Shown here: in pieces, positions 10,199-19,055 of the stretch
How the letters are laid out: every line of letters starts with the position of its first letter
How positions within the stretch are numbered: the stretch's first letter is position 1
Origin: Polynucleobacter sp. AP-Melu-500A-A1
Lineage (GTDB): Bacteria; Pseudomonadota; Gammaproteobacteria; Burkholderiales; Burkholderiaceae
Reading direction: 5' to 3'
Length of the DNA: 64,000 nt
Assembly: GCF_018882125.1 (NCBI RefSeq)
Contig: NZ_JACVOZ010000001.1
Span: 62,001-126,000, forward strand
Translations under genes and position numbers: made by a program
Notes under the pieces: generated by a model
Told to the model about the DNA's origin: nothing
The model's database searches: none
The model's input: only the letters and a program-made list of their open reading frames with translations

Positions 10199-10771
10199 AT
10201 GTCCAACGCTTTTACTACTCACGTCACTAACCCTGCTACCCAGTACCCACAAGCTTGGGAGCGGGCAGGTTCAGTCAAGCTACTCGTTTTAGATGTCGAC
10301 GGTGTATTGACTAGTGGCCAAGTATTTATTGGTGCTGATGGCAAAGAATCCCTTAAGGCCTTTGATATTCAGGATGGTTTAGGGATTAAATTATTAGAGC
10401 AATGCGGAATTCCAACTGCGATCATTACAGGCCGTAATTCCAAAATGGTTTTAGCGCGCTGTGAAGAGCTAGGAATTAAACACCTTCATATGGGTGTTGA
10501 AAATAAAGCGATTGCGCTCGATGAGGTCCTAAAAACACTAGGACTGAGCTCAAAAGATTGCGCTGTTATGGGTGATGATTGGCCAGACCTAGCAATGATG
10601 AAGAATGCAGGCTTGCGAGTTTGTCCTGCACAAGCCCATCAAGCCGTTAAAGAGTTTGCGCATTATGTGACCACACAAATAGGTGGAAACAGTGCAGTGC
10701 GCGAGACATGCGATCTGATTCTCAAGGCACAAAACCGCTATGAGGAACTCCTGAATAAGGCTCGTCAGTAA
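10199..10771 (+). CDS. kdsC: 3-deoxy-D-manno-octulosonate 8-phosphate phosphatase
   Basis: This is a small, cap-less HAD phosphatase (190 residues) that removes phosphate from Kdo-8-phosphate. The nucleophile motif is LLVLDVDGVLTSG (about residues 28-40), the Thr motif is IITGRNS, and the metal motif is VMGDDWPDLAMM. It lies between kdsD and lptC with 3-base gaps, so it is certainly part of the LPS operon. Confidence 0.96.
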   Translation: MSNAFTTHVTNPATQYPQAWERAGSVKLLVLDVDGVLTSGQVFIGADGKESLKAFDIQDGLGIKLLEQCGIPTAIITGRNSKMVLARCEELGIKHLHMGVENKAIALDEVLKTLGLSSKDCAVMGDDWPDLAMMKNAGLRVCPAQAHQAVKEFAHYVTTQIGGNSAVRETCDLILKAQNRYEELLNKARQ

Positions 10772-10774
10772 GTA

Positions 10775-11416
10775 ATGGCTTTAAATTCCCAACAAATCAA
10801 AGTAGGTCTTTTACGCGCATTGCTAGGCTTAATGCCTTTGCTATTGATGGGAACATTGACGCTCATTACTTTTTATCTAGTTGAAAAAAATACGCCACAA
10901 GAAAAATCTACCCTTGAGCGTGTGCGTCTTCATGAGCCCGACTACACCATCAAACAAGGAACGCTGTCAGCCCTAAATGAGGTGGGTAATACTAAATATC
11001 GTGTGATCGGCAAAAAACTGATTCATTACGATGATGATGCTTCGATCGATATTCTCACGCCACGCATGCGTCTGTTTCAAACAGACAAAGCGCCAGTGAC
11101 TGTCAAGGCAGACACAGGCCATTTAGATGGTGACCTCACCATCATGGATCTTTACGACAATGCTGAAATTTTTCGCCCTGCCCAAGCGGCAACCGAGACC
11201 CAGCCTGCAAGCCTTCGAATGCTTGCCTCTTCGAGCTATTTCAAAGTCTTTATTAACGATGACATTATTGAAACAGATAAGCCGGTGACTCTAGAGCAGG
11301 GTATGTCGATCATGAATTCTACGGCGGGCGGCACCTTCTATAACGTAGATCAAAGCATGAAGCTTTCTGGCCAAGTGAAAGGTCGTATTGAGCGTGCGCC
11401 CAAAGGAGCTCAATAA
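10775..11416 (+). CDS. lptC: LPS export ABC transporter periplasmic protein LptC
   Basis: The 213-residue protein has a single N-terminal membrane anchor (about residues 14-36) followed by a beta-rich periplasmic domain of the OstA/LptC type. LptC is the bitopic inner-membrane partner of LptB2FG that hands LPS to LptA. lptA starts 1 base after its stop, with the AAAGGAG ribosome-binding site inside the lptC end. Confidence 0.93.
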   Translation: MALNSQQIKVGLLRALLGLMPLLLMGTLTLITFYLVEKNTPQEKSTLERVRLHEPDYTIKQGTLSALNEVGNTKYRVIGKKLIHYDDDASIDILTPRMRLFQTDKAPVTVKADTGHLDGDLTIMDLYDNAEIFRPAQAATETQPASLRMLASSSYFKVFINDDIIETDKPVTLEQGMSIMNSTAGGTFYNVDQSMKLSGQVKGRIERAPKGAQ

Positions 11417-11417
11417 G

Positions 11418-11987
11418 ATGAATGGCAATCAAATTCTTACGCGTTTGCTTATTGCGATCTTCTTATTACTTGGTATGCAACTGACTCAGCTAGCTTATGC
11501 CGAAAAAGCTGACCAAGATAAACCCATCATTCTTGAAGCAGAAAAAGTATCTGGCAACGACACTACGCAAGTCTATGATCTGAACGGTGATGTCTTGCTA
11601 GTCAAAGGCAGCATTATTGTGACTGGCGAAGATGGCAACATCCGCATTGACCCTGAGGGTTATGAATTCATCGATGTTAAAGGCACGCCAGAAGCGGTTG
11701 CTACTTTCAGACAACGGCGTGAAGGACTGGCTAATGAATTTATGCAGGGGCGTGGAGCCCATGCTACTTACGATGCGAAAACAGAAATACTGGTACTCAC
11801 TGGTGATGCAAGCCTAAAACGTTTACTCAATATGCAAATACTGGATCAATTACATGGTTGGAAAATTGAGTACGATGATGTAAAGCAGTACTATCGAGTT
11901 ATTCCTCCAGTAGATGCCAAACCGGATGACCTGCCCATGGCAAGAGCGGTTATTGCACCAAGACGGAAAGCCCAAGTAAATAAATGA
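11418..11987 (+). CDS. lptA: LPS transport periplasmic protein LptA
   Basis: LptA forms the beta-jellyroll bridge carrying LPS across the periplasm. It has a signal peptide ending near AYA (about residue 27) and an OstA-type domain ([15 protein letters not shown], residues about 45-160). The frame is open to 11388, but the ATG at 11418 has an AAAGGAG sequence 10 bases upstream and gives a proper signal peptide, so I start it there (189 residues). Its stop overlaps the lptB start as ATGA. Confidence 0.94.
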   Translation: MNGNQILTRLLIAIFLLLGMQLTQLAYAEKADQDKPIILEAEKVSGNDTTQVYDLNGDVLLVKGSIIVTGEDGNIRIDPEGYEFIDVKGTPEAVATFRQRREGLANEFMQGRGAHATYDAKTEILVLTGDASLKRLLNMQILDQLHGWKIEYDDVKQYYRVIPPVDAKPDDLPMARAVIAPRRKAQVNK

Positions 11988-12751
11988 CAGCGGATTTAAC
12001 TCAAACCAATAATCAACCTACCCTTTCTGCGCACAAGCTGCAAAAACGTTATGGTTCAAGAACTGTGGTTCGCGATGTATCTGTACAAGTTCGATGCGGT
12101 GAAGTGGTGGGCTTGCTCGGCCCGAACGGTGCTGGTAAAACCACATCGTTTTACATGATTGTCGGCTTGGTGCCTTTGGATGGCGGCAATATTGTTTTAG
12201 ATGGCGCTGATATCACTCACCTCCCAATCCATGAGCGTGCGCGGATGGGCCTCTCCTATCTACCTCAGGAAGCCTCTGTGTTTCGCAAGCTCAATGTTGC
12301 AGAAAATATTCAGGCCGTACTCGAACTTCAAGTGCAAGGGGGGAGGCCCTTAAGTAAGGCAGACATTGCTAAGCGTCTTGATGAGCTCTTGGGTGAACTC
12401 CAAATCAGCCACCTACGCGACAACCCTGCCCTATCCCTTTCTGGTGGCGAGCGCCGCCGCGTAGAGATTGCCAGAGCCCTGGCATCTTCACCTAAATTTA
12501 TTTTGCTAGATGAACCATTCGCCGGTGTTGACCCTATTGCGGTTGGGGAAATTCAGCGGATTGTGCGCTTCCTCAGGGATCGTCAAATTGGAGTCCTCAT
12601 TACAGACCATAACGTACGTGAAACCCTAGGCATCTGTGACCATGCCTACATCATCAGCGAAGGTAGCGTGCTGGCTGAAGGAAAGCCTGACGAAATTATT
12701 AAAAATGACGCGGTACGTCGAGTTTACCTAGGCGAAAACTTCCGAATGTAA
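11984..12751 (+). CDS. lptB: LPS export ABC transporter ATP-binding protein LptB
   Basis: The 255-residue cytoplasmic ATPase powers LPS extraction. It has Walker [10 protein letters not shown] (about residue 45), the signature [15 protein letters not shown] (about 158), Walker [14 protein letters not shown], and the H-loop LITDHNVRE. The 4-base ATGA overlap with lptA implies translational coupling. In many proteobacteria rpoN follows lptB; here only 183 bases separate it from hpf. Confidence 0.97.
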   Translation: MTADLTQTNNQPTLSAHKLQKRYGSRTVVRDVSVQVRCGEVVGLLGPNGAGKTTSFYMIVGLVPLDGGNIVLDGADITHLPIHERARMGLSYLPQEASVFRKLNVAENIQAVLELQVQGGRPLSKADIAKRLDELLGELQISHLRDNPALSLSGGERRRVEIARALASSPKFILLDEPFAGVDPIAVGEIQRIVRFLRDRQIGVLITDHNVRETLGICDHAYIISEGSVLAEGKPDEIIKNDAVRRVYLGENFRM

Positions 12752-12770
12752 GCTGGGCAAGCGTCCCAGC
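12752..12770 (+). other. Short hairpin directly after the lptB stop
   Basis: GCTGGG and CCCAGC form a 6-bp GC-rich stem with a 7-base loop, beginning on the base after the lptB stop codon. No proper U-run follows (CCTATATG), so it is not a textbook terminator. It may stabilise the 3' end of the LPS operon mRNA or weaken readthrough into hpf. Confidence 0.45.
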
Positions 12771-12800
12771 CCTATATGTAATAAAAATTGCTTTCCCCTC

Positions 12801-12829
12801 TTGGTTTTCAGCAAATTCGCTGATACGCT
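12801..12829 (+). promoter_or_regulatory. Candidate promoter of hpf-ptsN-hprK-rapZ
   Basis: TTGGTT (12801-12806) and TACGCT (12824-12829) are 17 bases apart, with a TG extended -10 element (12821-12822). This is a weak match. It is the best sigma-70-like candidate in the 183-base gap after lptB; no gene is visible in that gap. Confidence 0.35.
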
Positions 12830-12934
12830 GGAGGTTCATGAATTTCCTTTCCAAAGATACAACCTGCAGATTTCAGGGGCTTGCTGCGCACCCCAGGCAT
12901 GAGCATGCGCAAGCTTATACAAAAGGAGTTGCTG

Positions 12935-13258
12935 ATGAATTTGAAAATTAATAGTCGTCATGTAGAAGTTACGCCAGCCATGCGCACCCACCTTGAGGCG
13001 GGCTTAGCCAAAATTCGTAAGCACTTTGACCATGTGATTGATGCTTCAGCCTTTCTTGTTGTAGATAACGCTAAGGAAAAGGACTTACGTCAAAGCGCTG
13101 AGATCACGCTTCACCTAAAAGGTAAGGAACTTTTTGCTGAGGCACATCACGCTGATCTGTACCATGCGATGGACTCAGTGGTCGACAAACTCGAGCGTCA
13201 AGTGGTAAAGCACAAAGAAAAGATCCAAGATCACCATCACGAAAAGCATTTTGAGTAA
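12935..13258 (+). CDS. hpf: Ribosome hibernation promoting factor / sigma-54 modulation family
   Basis: The 107-residue protein has the HPF/YfiA fold: MNLKINSRHVEVTPAMR at the start and a conserved helix HAMDSVVDKLERQV near residue 80, with a His-rich tail. It binds 70S ribosomes in stationary phase. The frame is open to 12881, but the ATG at 12935 has AAAAGGAG 7 bases upstream and matches the family start. The old name sigma-54 modulation protein came from its usual place beside rpoN, which is absent here. Confidence 0.93.
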   Translation: MNLKINSRHVEVTPAMRTHLEAGLAKIRKHFDHVIDASAFLVVDNAKEKDLRQSAEITLHLKGKELFAEAHHADLYHAMDSVVDKLERQVVKHKEKIQDHHHEKHFE

Positions 13259-13291
13259 GGTCTTACGTCAGGACACCTATAATCATTTGAT

Positions 13292-13753
13292 ATGAATGCC
13301 CTGATGAATCTTTTTACCCCCGACTGCATTGCATTAAATAGCCCCGCCAATAACCGGGCTGATGCATTTGCAGCCGCTGGGGAATTGTTTTCCAAACAAA
13401 TTGGAATCGACTCAAATGCGGTTGTGCAATTTCTCAATGCACGTGAAGATTTAGGATCAACAGCCCTTGGGGCTGGCGTTGCTATTCCTCATGGACGCGT
13501 AAAAGGCCTTAAGCAGCCCACTGCAGCTTTCATGCGATTACAGAACTCAATTGAATTTGCGGCGCCCGATGGTGAACCTGTTTCTATTCTGATTTTTTTA
13601 TTGGTCCCCGAAAAGGCAACTCAACAACATCTTGAAATTCTCTCCTCAATAGCGCAACTACTATCTGATGCAGATACTCGCAAACTACTTTCCTCCGCTA
13701 GTGACCCGAATACAGTTTGTGAATTACTCCAAAAATGGGGCTTACCAAAATGA
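13292..13753 (+). CDS. ptsN: PTS IIA component, nitrogen-regulatory type (EIIA-Ntr)
   Basis: The 153-residue protein is a stand-alone EIIA of the fructose/nitrogen class. The phosphorylated histidine lies in [10 protein letters not shown] (about residue 68). It takes phosphate from an HPr-type carrier and acts as a regulator, not in sugar transport. A TATAAT (13278-13283) lies just upstream but has no good -35. The stop overlaps the hprK start as ATGA, so the pair is coupled. Confidence 0.93.
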   Translation: MNALMNLFTPDCIALNSPANNRADAFAAAGELFSKQIGIDSNAVVQFLNAREDLGSTALGAGVAIPHGRVKGLKQPTAAFMRLQNSIEFAAPDGEPVSILIFLLVPEKATQQHLEILSSIAQLLSDADTRKLLSSASDPNTVCELLQKWGLPK

Positions 13754-14736
13754 CACAGCCTTTACTCTTAAATGGAGTAACTGCCCAGCAGATTTTTGAT
13801 GATAATGTTTCCGATCTCAAACTTTCTTGGATTGGTGGTCTGGAAGGCGCTGAGCGTACCTTTCCGCCAGAAGCTGTTAAGGCGGCGGCGGCTAGCTCGG
13901 ACCTAGTTGGGCACTTAAACCTAATTCATCCAAGCCGTATACAAATTTTTGGTGAGCAAGAGGTTGACTACCATGCAGCACTTGAACCAGAACAAAAACA
14001 AGCGCAAATCTCAAGTCTCATTTCAAAGACGCCACCATGCGTCATCGTGGCCGATGGAAAATCGGCTGATCCTGATTTACAACTTTTTTGCCAACGATCC
14101 TCTACTGCCTTATTCACTACCAATATTTCTGCGGCAGAAGTCATTGATCATCTGCGCATCTACTTAACCAAAATTGGTGCACCCCAAATTACGATGCATG
14201 GGGTCTTCATGGATATTTTAGGATTGGGCGTCTTGCTCACTGGTGAATCTGGCTTAGGTAAAAGCGAATTAGGTTTGGAATTAATTTCCCGAGGCCATGG
14301 GTTAGTGGCTGATGATGCGGTTGACTTTGCCCGCTTAGGTTCAGACTATATTGAAGGACGTTGCCCTGTAATCTTGCGTAATCTTCTGGAGGTGCGCGGT
14401 CTTGGTCTACTAGATATTCGCACCATCTTCGGTGAAACCGCTGTCCGTCGGAAACTCAAATTACGCCTCATCGTGCAACTAGTCCGTAGAACGGATGGTG
14501 AGTTTGAGAGATTGCCGCTGGAAGCCCAACACATTGATGTATTAGGTGTAGCTATTCGCACTGTTAAAATTCAAGTGGCTGCTGGTCGTAACTTAGCCGT
14601 ACTGGTTGAGGCAGCAGTACGCAATACGATTTTGCAATTGCGCGGTATTGATACCTTAAAAGAATTCATGGAGCGTCAGCGTGTCCAAATGAATATAGAA
14701 GCTGACTCAGCCAAAGCCCAAGGGCGTCTGCTCTAA
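13750..14736 (+). CDS. hprK: HPr kinase/phosphorylase
   Basis: HprK phosphorylates and dephosphorylates the regulatory serine of HPr. The 328-residue protein has an N-terminal domain (about 1-130) and a C-terminal kinase domain with Walker [15 protein letters not shown] (about residue 155) and the HprK signature [16 protein letters not shown] (about 208). I chose the ATG at 13750, which overlaps the ptsN stop as ATGA; an upstream start at 13735 is possible. An HPr gene with a candidate serine target is present 33 kb away in this window. Confidence 0.95.
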   Translation: MTQPLLLNGVTAQQIFDDNVSDLKLSWIGGLEGAERTFPPEAVKAAAASSDLVGHLNLIHPSRIQIFGEQEVDYHAALEPEQKQAQISSLISKTPPCVIVADGKSADPDLQLFCQRSSTALFTTNISAAEVIDHLRIYLTKIGAPQITMHGVFMDILGLGVLLTGESGLGKSELGLELISRGHGLVADDAVDFARLGSDYIEGRCPVILRNLLEVRGLGLLDIRTIFGETAVRRKLKLRLIVQLVRRTDGEFERLPLEAQHIDVLGVAIRTVKIQVAAGRNLAVLVEAAVRNTILQLRGIDTLKEFMERQRVQMNIEADSAKAQGRLL

Positions 14737-14739
14737 ATC

Positions 14740-15630
14740 ATGCAAATTAATCTGATTACCGGAATCTCAGGCTCAGGTAAATCAGTGGCCTTGAGGGCTT
14801 TCGAGGATGCTGGCTACGATTGCGTAGATAACCTGCCGGTTTCTTTACTAGAAAGCCTTATCACTACTCTCGAGAGTGAAAAATGTGAACGGGTCGCCGT
14901 CGCTATTGATGCGCGCCGTGGTCAGTCGATTGAGAATCTGCCTTTGATTCTAGAAAACCTGCGGCGCAATCATCAAGTCCGCATCGTTTTTTTAAATGCT
15001 GATACCAACACCTTAGTACAACGCTTCTCTGAGACGAGGCGTCGTCATCCCTTATCAAGCAATGCCAAGCAATCCCAGTCGGCCACCTTAATTGAGGCAA
15101 TTGAGAAAGAACGCCAGTTACTTGAGACACTGCGTGCACAGGCCCATAGTATTGATACCAGCAATCTTCCAGCCCACGCATTACGCTCATGGATTCAAGA
15201 CTTGCTAAAGGATAAGCCCGTTGGACTGACGGTCATTTTCGAATCTTTTGGCTTCAAAAAAGGGGTTCCGAGTGAAGCCGATTTAGTATTTGATGTACGG
15301 TGTTTACCCAACCCACACTATGACAAAGTGTTGCGTCCCCAAACCGGCAATGACAAACCTGTAAAAGAATTTCTAGAAAAAATTCCTGAAGTTGTCAGCA
15401 TGGAAAGTGATATTACCCAATTTGTTGAAAAATGGCTGCCACACTATATCGCCGATGGTCGTAGCTACTTAACTGTTGCTATTGGTTGTACTGGTGGGCA
15501 GCATCGCTCGGTGTATTTGGTTAATCGTATTAGTGAGCATTTTCGGGCCCAAAAAGATCTTGCAAAACTCCAGCTCAATTTTTTGGATCGCCACCGCGAG
15601 CTAGACTCAATTTCTGCAACAAGACTCTGA
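14740..15630 (+). CDS. rapZ: RNase adapter protein RapZ (YvcJ family)
   Basis: The 296-residue P-loop protein has Walker A GISGSGKSVAL (residues 6-16), and a C-terminal domain with the conserved AIGCTGGQHRSVYL motif and RHREL near the end. In enterobacteria RapZ guides decay of the GlmZ small RNA and senses glucosamine 6-phosphate; GlmZ itself is not expected in betaproteobacteria, so the target here is unknown. It starts 3 bases after hprK. Its 3' end overlaps the convergent mutY by 56 bases. Confidence 0.95.
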   Translation: MQINLITGISGSGKSVALRAFEDAGYDCVDNLPVSLLESLITTLESEKCERVAVAIDARRGQSIENLPLILENLRRNHQVRIVFLNADTNTLVQRFSETRRRHPLSSNAKQSQSATLIEAIEKERQLLETLRAQAHSIDTSNLPAHALRSWIQDLLKDKPVGLTVIFESFGFKKGVPSEADLVFDVRCLPNPHYDKVLRPQTGNDKPVKEFLEKIPEVVSMESDITQFVEKWLPHYIADGRSYLTVAIGCTGGQHRSVYLVNRISEHFRAQKDLAKLQLNFLDRHRELDSISATRL

Positions 15631-16717
15631 TCGGCTGCGGTAGACCATATTTACCCAATTGACGAAGTGGAACCCACTTTAGGTCTGTACTTGAAAATTC
15701 ATTTGGTTTAGATAGATTCAATTCCCAAATTTGCATCCATAGCCGACGATGCGTAAATACATGTTTAATTTGCTCGCCCCGAATCATTTTTTGGGATGCC
15801 TTAGATAAGGCGGCACTCTTTTCGTTGGGCAATGCCAAAGCCAGCAAGTCTTTTACAGTGACATCAGCCTGCTTGGCCGATAGCCTTGGCTCCCAAGGCG
15901 CTTCTGGTAGTGACCAAAGTCCACCCCAAATAGCTTTGCTCGGACGCTTTTGCAAAAGAATGGAATTTCCACTTCTTATTAAGATCATGTCGCAATTGAA
16001 CTCAGGGGATTTGGCTTTCACTACTTTTTGTGGAAAGGAGAGTACTAGATCGCTTAAGTTGGCTTGGCAATCTTTCAGATAAGGGCATTTCTTTTCCCCC
16101 GTCAGGCAAACAGGCTTGCGGGAAGCGCACCAGGTTGCACCAAAGTCCATCAAGGCCTGAGTGTATACCGGCATATGCTTTGGCTCGGTTGGTAGCAAAT
16201 CCTTGGCCAATTGCCAAAGACGATCATTTACTGCTTTGTCTTGTAAGGCTCCCTCTACTGCAAAAATGCGTGCAAAAATGCGTTTCACGTTGGCATCGAG
16301 TATGGGCGCCCGCCCATGAAAAGCAAATGCGGCAATTGCACCTGCTGTTGAGCGTCCTATTCCTTTAAGCTGCTCGAGCAACAGAGGATCGCTCGGAAAT
16401 TTTCCAGAAAATTCATTCACTACTTGCTGTGCACACGCATGTAAATTTCTGGCACGGGAGTAATAACCTAAGCCAGCCCATTCAGCTAATACTTCATCAA
16501 TATCTGCAGCTGCTAATTTTTTAACTGTCGGAAATCGTTTCATGAACCGGGGGTAACGCTCCAGGACGGTGGCTACCTGAGTTTGCTGCAACATAATTTC
16601 TGAAACCCATACAGCATAAGGATCCCGGTTATCTTGCCATGGCAATCCTGAGCGTCCGCTTTGCTGATGCCAAGTAATTAAGGTCTTAGAAAAGTGTTTG
16701 ATTAACGTTTTTGACAT
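15575..16717 (-). CDS. mutY: A/G-specific adenine glycosylase MutY
   Basis: MutY removes adenine mispaired with 8-oxoguanine. It has a helix-hairpin-helix/GPD glycosylase domain (MLQQTQVATVLERYPRF; LKGIGRSTAGAIAAFAF with the following Asp at about 138), a [4Fe-4S] loop around CASRKPVC...CPYLKDC, and a C-terminal NUDIX-like 8-oxoG recognition domain (about 235-380). The Fe-S spacing is C-x6-C-x6-C-x5-C; the family norm is C-x6-C-x2-C-x5-C, so there are four extra residues. It overlaps mutM by 16 bases upstream and rapZ by 56 bases at its 3' end. Confidence 0.95.
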   Translation of the reverse strand: MSKTLIKHFSKTLITWHQQSGRSGLPWQDNRDPYAVWVSEIMLQQTQVATVLERYPRFMKRFPTVKKLAAADIDEVLAEWAGLGYYSRARNLHACAQQVVNEFSGKFPSDPLLLEQLKGIGRSTAGAIAAFAFHGRAPILDANVKRIFARIFAVEGALQDKAVNDRLWQLAKDLLPTEPKHMPVYTQALMDFGATWCASRKPVCLTGEKKCPYLKDCQANLSDLVLSFPQKVVKAKSPEFNCDMILIRSGNSILLQKRPSKAIWGGLWSLPEAPWEPRLSAKQADVTVKDLLALALPNEKSAALSKASQKMIRGEQIKHVFTHRRLWMQIWELNLSKPNEFSSTDLKWVPLRQLGKYGLPQPIRVLLQKLSLARGGDPKN

Positions 16718-17538
16718 TGCGGGCAGAAATAAGTGGAACGCTGACCCTGCACAATTTGCTTAATAGGTGTTTTACAAACCTTGCAAGGCTGGCCCTTACG
16801 ATCATAGACTTTAGTTTGCACCATGAAGTAGCCTGGATCCCCATCGCTATTGACAAAATCTTTCAAACTACTGCCGCCAGCTTCAATCGCTTTTTTCAGA
16901 ATCAAGCGCACTGCATTTGCTAAGCGAGAGCACTGAGGACGAGTCAACTTACCAGCTGCCTTAACGGGATGAATACCAGCCTCAAACAAACTTTCAGAGC
17001 AATAAATATTTCCTACGCCCACTACAGCTTGACCAGCAAGTAAAAATTGTTTGACTGCAATACTTCTACCGCGCGAACATTGATACAAAATATTAGCGCC
17101 GAGCTCTCCAACAAACTCAGGGGAAAATGGTTCAGTACCGAGTTTCTGTAAAAGTGCATTGTTCTCAATGGGGCCTTTTGTTTTGGGATGCCACAAAACA
17201 GCGCCAAATTTTCGAGGATCATGTAAGCGTAGGCTCACCTTGCCAAACTCGAATGTGACCCTATCATGCAGCTTGAGCGGCTCCGAGCTAGACAGCACTC
17301 GAAGGGTTCCTGTCATCCCCAAATGTAAGAGTAGATGCCCTAAGTCCAGCTCCACTAAAAGATATTTACCCCGGCGCTCAATCGAGTGCACTTTTTGATC
17401 TTGCAAGATCTTGGGCAAATTGCGTGGTACAGGCCAGCGTAAGCGCCCATCTATGACTTTGACAGCCGTAATCTTGCATCCTAGCAAGTGGGGCGCAATT
17501 CCTAATCTGGTAACTTCTACTTCTGGGAGTTCTGGCAT
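16702..17538 (-). CDS. mutM: Formamidopyrimidine-DNA glycosylase
   Basis: Fpg excises 8-oxoguanine and other oxidised purines with lyase activity. The N-terminus MPELPEVEVTR gives the catalytic proline and glutamate. A central H2TH region (VGVGNIYCSESLFEAGIHP) and a C-terminal zinc finger (CKVC...CPQC, residues about 253-276) complete the 278-residue protein. It is co-transcribed with mutY (16-base overlap), joining two arms of the 8-oxoG repair pathway. Its start is 35 bases from the divergent TPR-LolB gene. Confidence 0.97.
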   Translation of the reverse strand: MPELPEVEVTRLGIAPHLLGCKITAVKVIDGRLRWPVPRNLPKILQDQKVHSIERRGKYLLVELDLGHLLLHLGMTGTLRVLSSSEPLKLHDRVTFEFGKVSLRLHDPRKFGAVLWHPKTKGPIENNALLQKLGTEPFSPEFVGELGANILYQCSRGRSIAVKQFLLAGQAVVGVGNIYCSESLFEAGIHPVKAAGKLTRPQCSRLANAVRLILKKAIEAGGSSLKDFVNSDGDPGYFMVQTKVYDRKGQPCKVCKTPIKQIVQGQRSTYFCPQCQKR

Positions 17539-17573
17539 AGATGGATTGTAGATTCGCAGATTAGAATGTGCTT

Positions 17574-19055
17574 ATGAGTAAATTAAGATTTAAAGCACTT
17601 TTCCGAGCATTAGCACTTGCCGCACTGGCTGGTGGAGTAGGTCTTCCTGCAAATGCCCAGCCAGACGGAATGCAATCTGGACAAGCTATTTTTGAGGTTC
17701 TTGCCTCAGAAATTGCCCTGCAAAGGGGTGAAGCCGGTTTAGCCTTCAATACCTATCTAGAAATGGCTCGCCAGTATCAAGATCCTCGTCTTGCCCAAAG
17801 AGCAATGGAAATCGCCATTGCCGCTGGCTCACCCAATTTGGCCCTTCAAGCAGCCCAAACCTGGGATAGCTTGGTGCCTGCTGCAGATACAAAACCTAAA
17901 GAAGTACTGGTCACCTTGTTGATCTTGAGCGACCGTTGGTCTGAAGCGATCAAACCAGCAATTAACTTATTAAAAGTGCAAACGCCTGCTCAACAAGAGA
18001 ATACGCTCATGCAATTGCAGGCCTTACTTGCTAAATCAAAAGATGAAATAAGTGCACTAACTGCTTTTTATGAAATTGCCTCTACGGTAAAAATTCCAGC
18101 AAAAGATAATAATCTGCTGTACACCTATGCGCTGTCTGCTGAAAAGGTCGGTCGCTTAGATGTCATGGAAAAAACTTTGCGCGAAGCTTTGCGTAAAAAT
18201 CCAAATGATGTCAATGCACTCAATGCCTTGGGATATTCCCTAGCAGATCGCAATCTCAAATTGCCCGAAGCTTTCGCCTTGATTAGCAAAGCCCATCAAC
18301 TTTCCCCTAAAGATAGTTTCATCTTAGATAGCTTAGCTTGGGTAAACTTTCGCCAGGGGAAAAATGCGCTTGCCTTAGAACAACTTCAGCAAGCCTTCAA
18401 TACAAAACCCGAGGCAGATATTGCAGCACACCTAGGTGAAGTATTGTGGGTCATGAATAGCCAAAATCAAGCTGAAGAAATATGGCGTCAAGGTCAAAAA
18501 TTAGATGCCAATAATCCTACCCTCAAAGAAACCTTAAAACGCTTAAAGCCGAATTGGTCGGTAGCAGAGCAAGTGTCAAAAGGCTCATGGGATGGTCGCT
18601 TTGCAGTAAAAGTTACCGGTCTCACAAACACTCAGAATCAGGGTGGCTCAGGTGGATTTACATTGACGCAAGATGAGCTCAAAGATATCTTAGAGATCCG
18701 CAATCCAGTTGGAGGCTCGATTGCCAAAATTACGATCACTCCAGGAGAGGCTAGTCTTGAGCGTGATGGTCAAATCGTGACTGCATTCGATGCTGACTCT
18801 CTAGTTGAAAACACTTTAGGATTACCGCTACCTGCACGAGGTTTATCCGATTGGTTGCGTGGCAAAATTAGACCAGGCAGTAACGCAAGCGTTGAAAGAA
18901 ATGCTAAAGGTCAGGTCAGTAAAATTGATCAAGATGGTTGGAATTTAGTGTATGGCTGGGATGATGCTAATCGTCTCGAAAAGTTAACCATGACTCGTAG
19001 TTCTAATGTGGGTTCGATCGATATTCGCTTGGTATTTGATCGTCCAAATGAGTAA
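17574..19055 (+). CDS. TPR protein fused to a LolB-like lipoprotein-insertion domain
   Basis: The 493-residue protein has a cleavable-looking signal peptide (residues about 1-28, ending ANA-QPD) without a lipobox cysteine, TPR-type helical repeats (about 35-330), and a C-terminal domain (about 340-493) that resembles LolB: a WDGRFAVKV first strand, a NPVGGSIAKITITPG segment, GLPLPARGLSDWLRG, and NLVYGWDDA near the end. LolB accepts lipoproteins from LolA and inserts them in the outer membrane. In related genera a TPR gene and lolB are, as I recall, separate genes before ispE; here one frame covers both. ATG at 17574 preferred over an upstream GTG at 17568. It overlaps ispE by 8 bases. Confidence 0.82.
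   Translation: MSKLRFKALFRALALAALAGGVGLPANAQPDGMQSGQAIFEVLASEIALQRGEAGLAFNTYLEMARQYQDPRLAQRAMEIAIAAGSPNLALQAAQTWDSLVPAADTKPKEVLVTLLILSDRWSEAIKPAINLLKVQTPAQQENTLMQLQALLAKSKDEISALTAFYEIASTVKIPAKDNNLLYTYALSAEKVGRLDVMEKTLREALRKNPNDVNALNALGYSLADRNLKLPEAFALISKAHQLSPKDSFILDSLAWVNFRQGKNALALEQLQQAFNTKPEADIAAHLGEVLWVMNSQNQAEEIWRQGQKLDANNPTLKETLKRLKPNWSVAEQVSKGSWDGRFAVKVTGLTNTQNQGGSGGFTLTQDELKDILEIRNPVGGSIAKITITPGEASLERDGQIVTAFDADSLVENTLGLPLPARGLSDWLRGKIRPGSNASVERNAKGQVSKIDQDGWNLVYGWDDANRLEKLTMTRSSNVGSIDIRLVFDRPNE

Noticed and set aside
18550..18620. Frameshift or assembly join between TPR and LolB parts
   Set aside because: The frame runs through with no stop and no sign of a shifted alternative start with a lipobox, so I treat the fusion as real.
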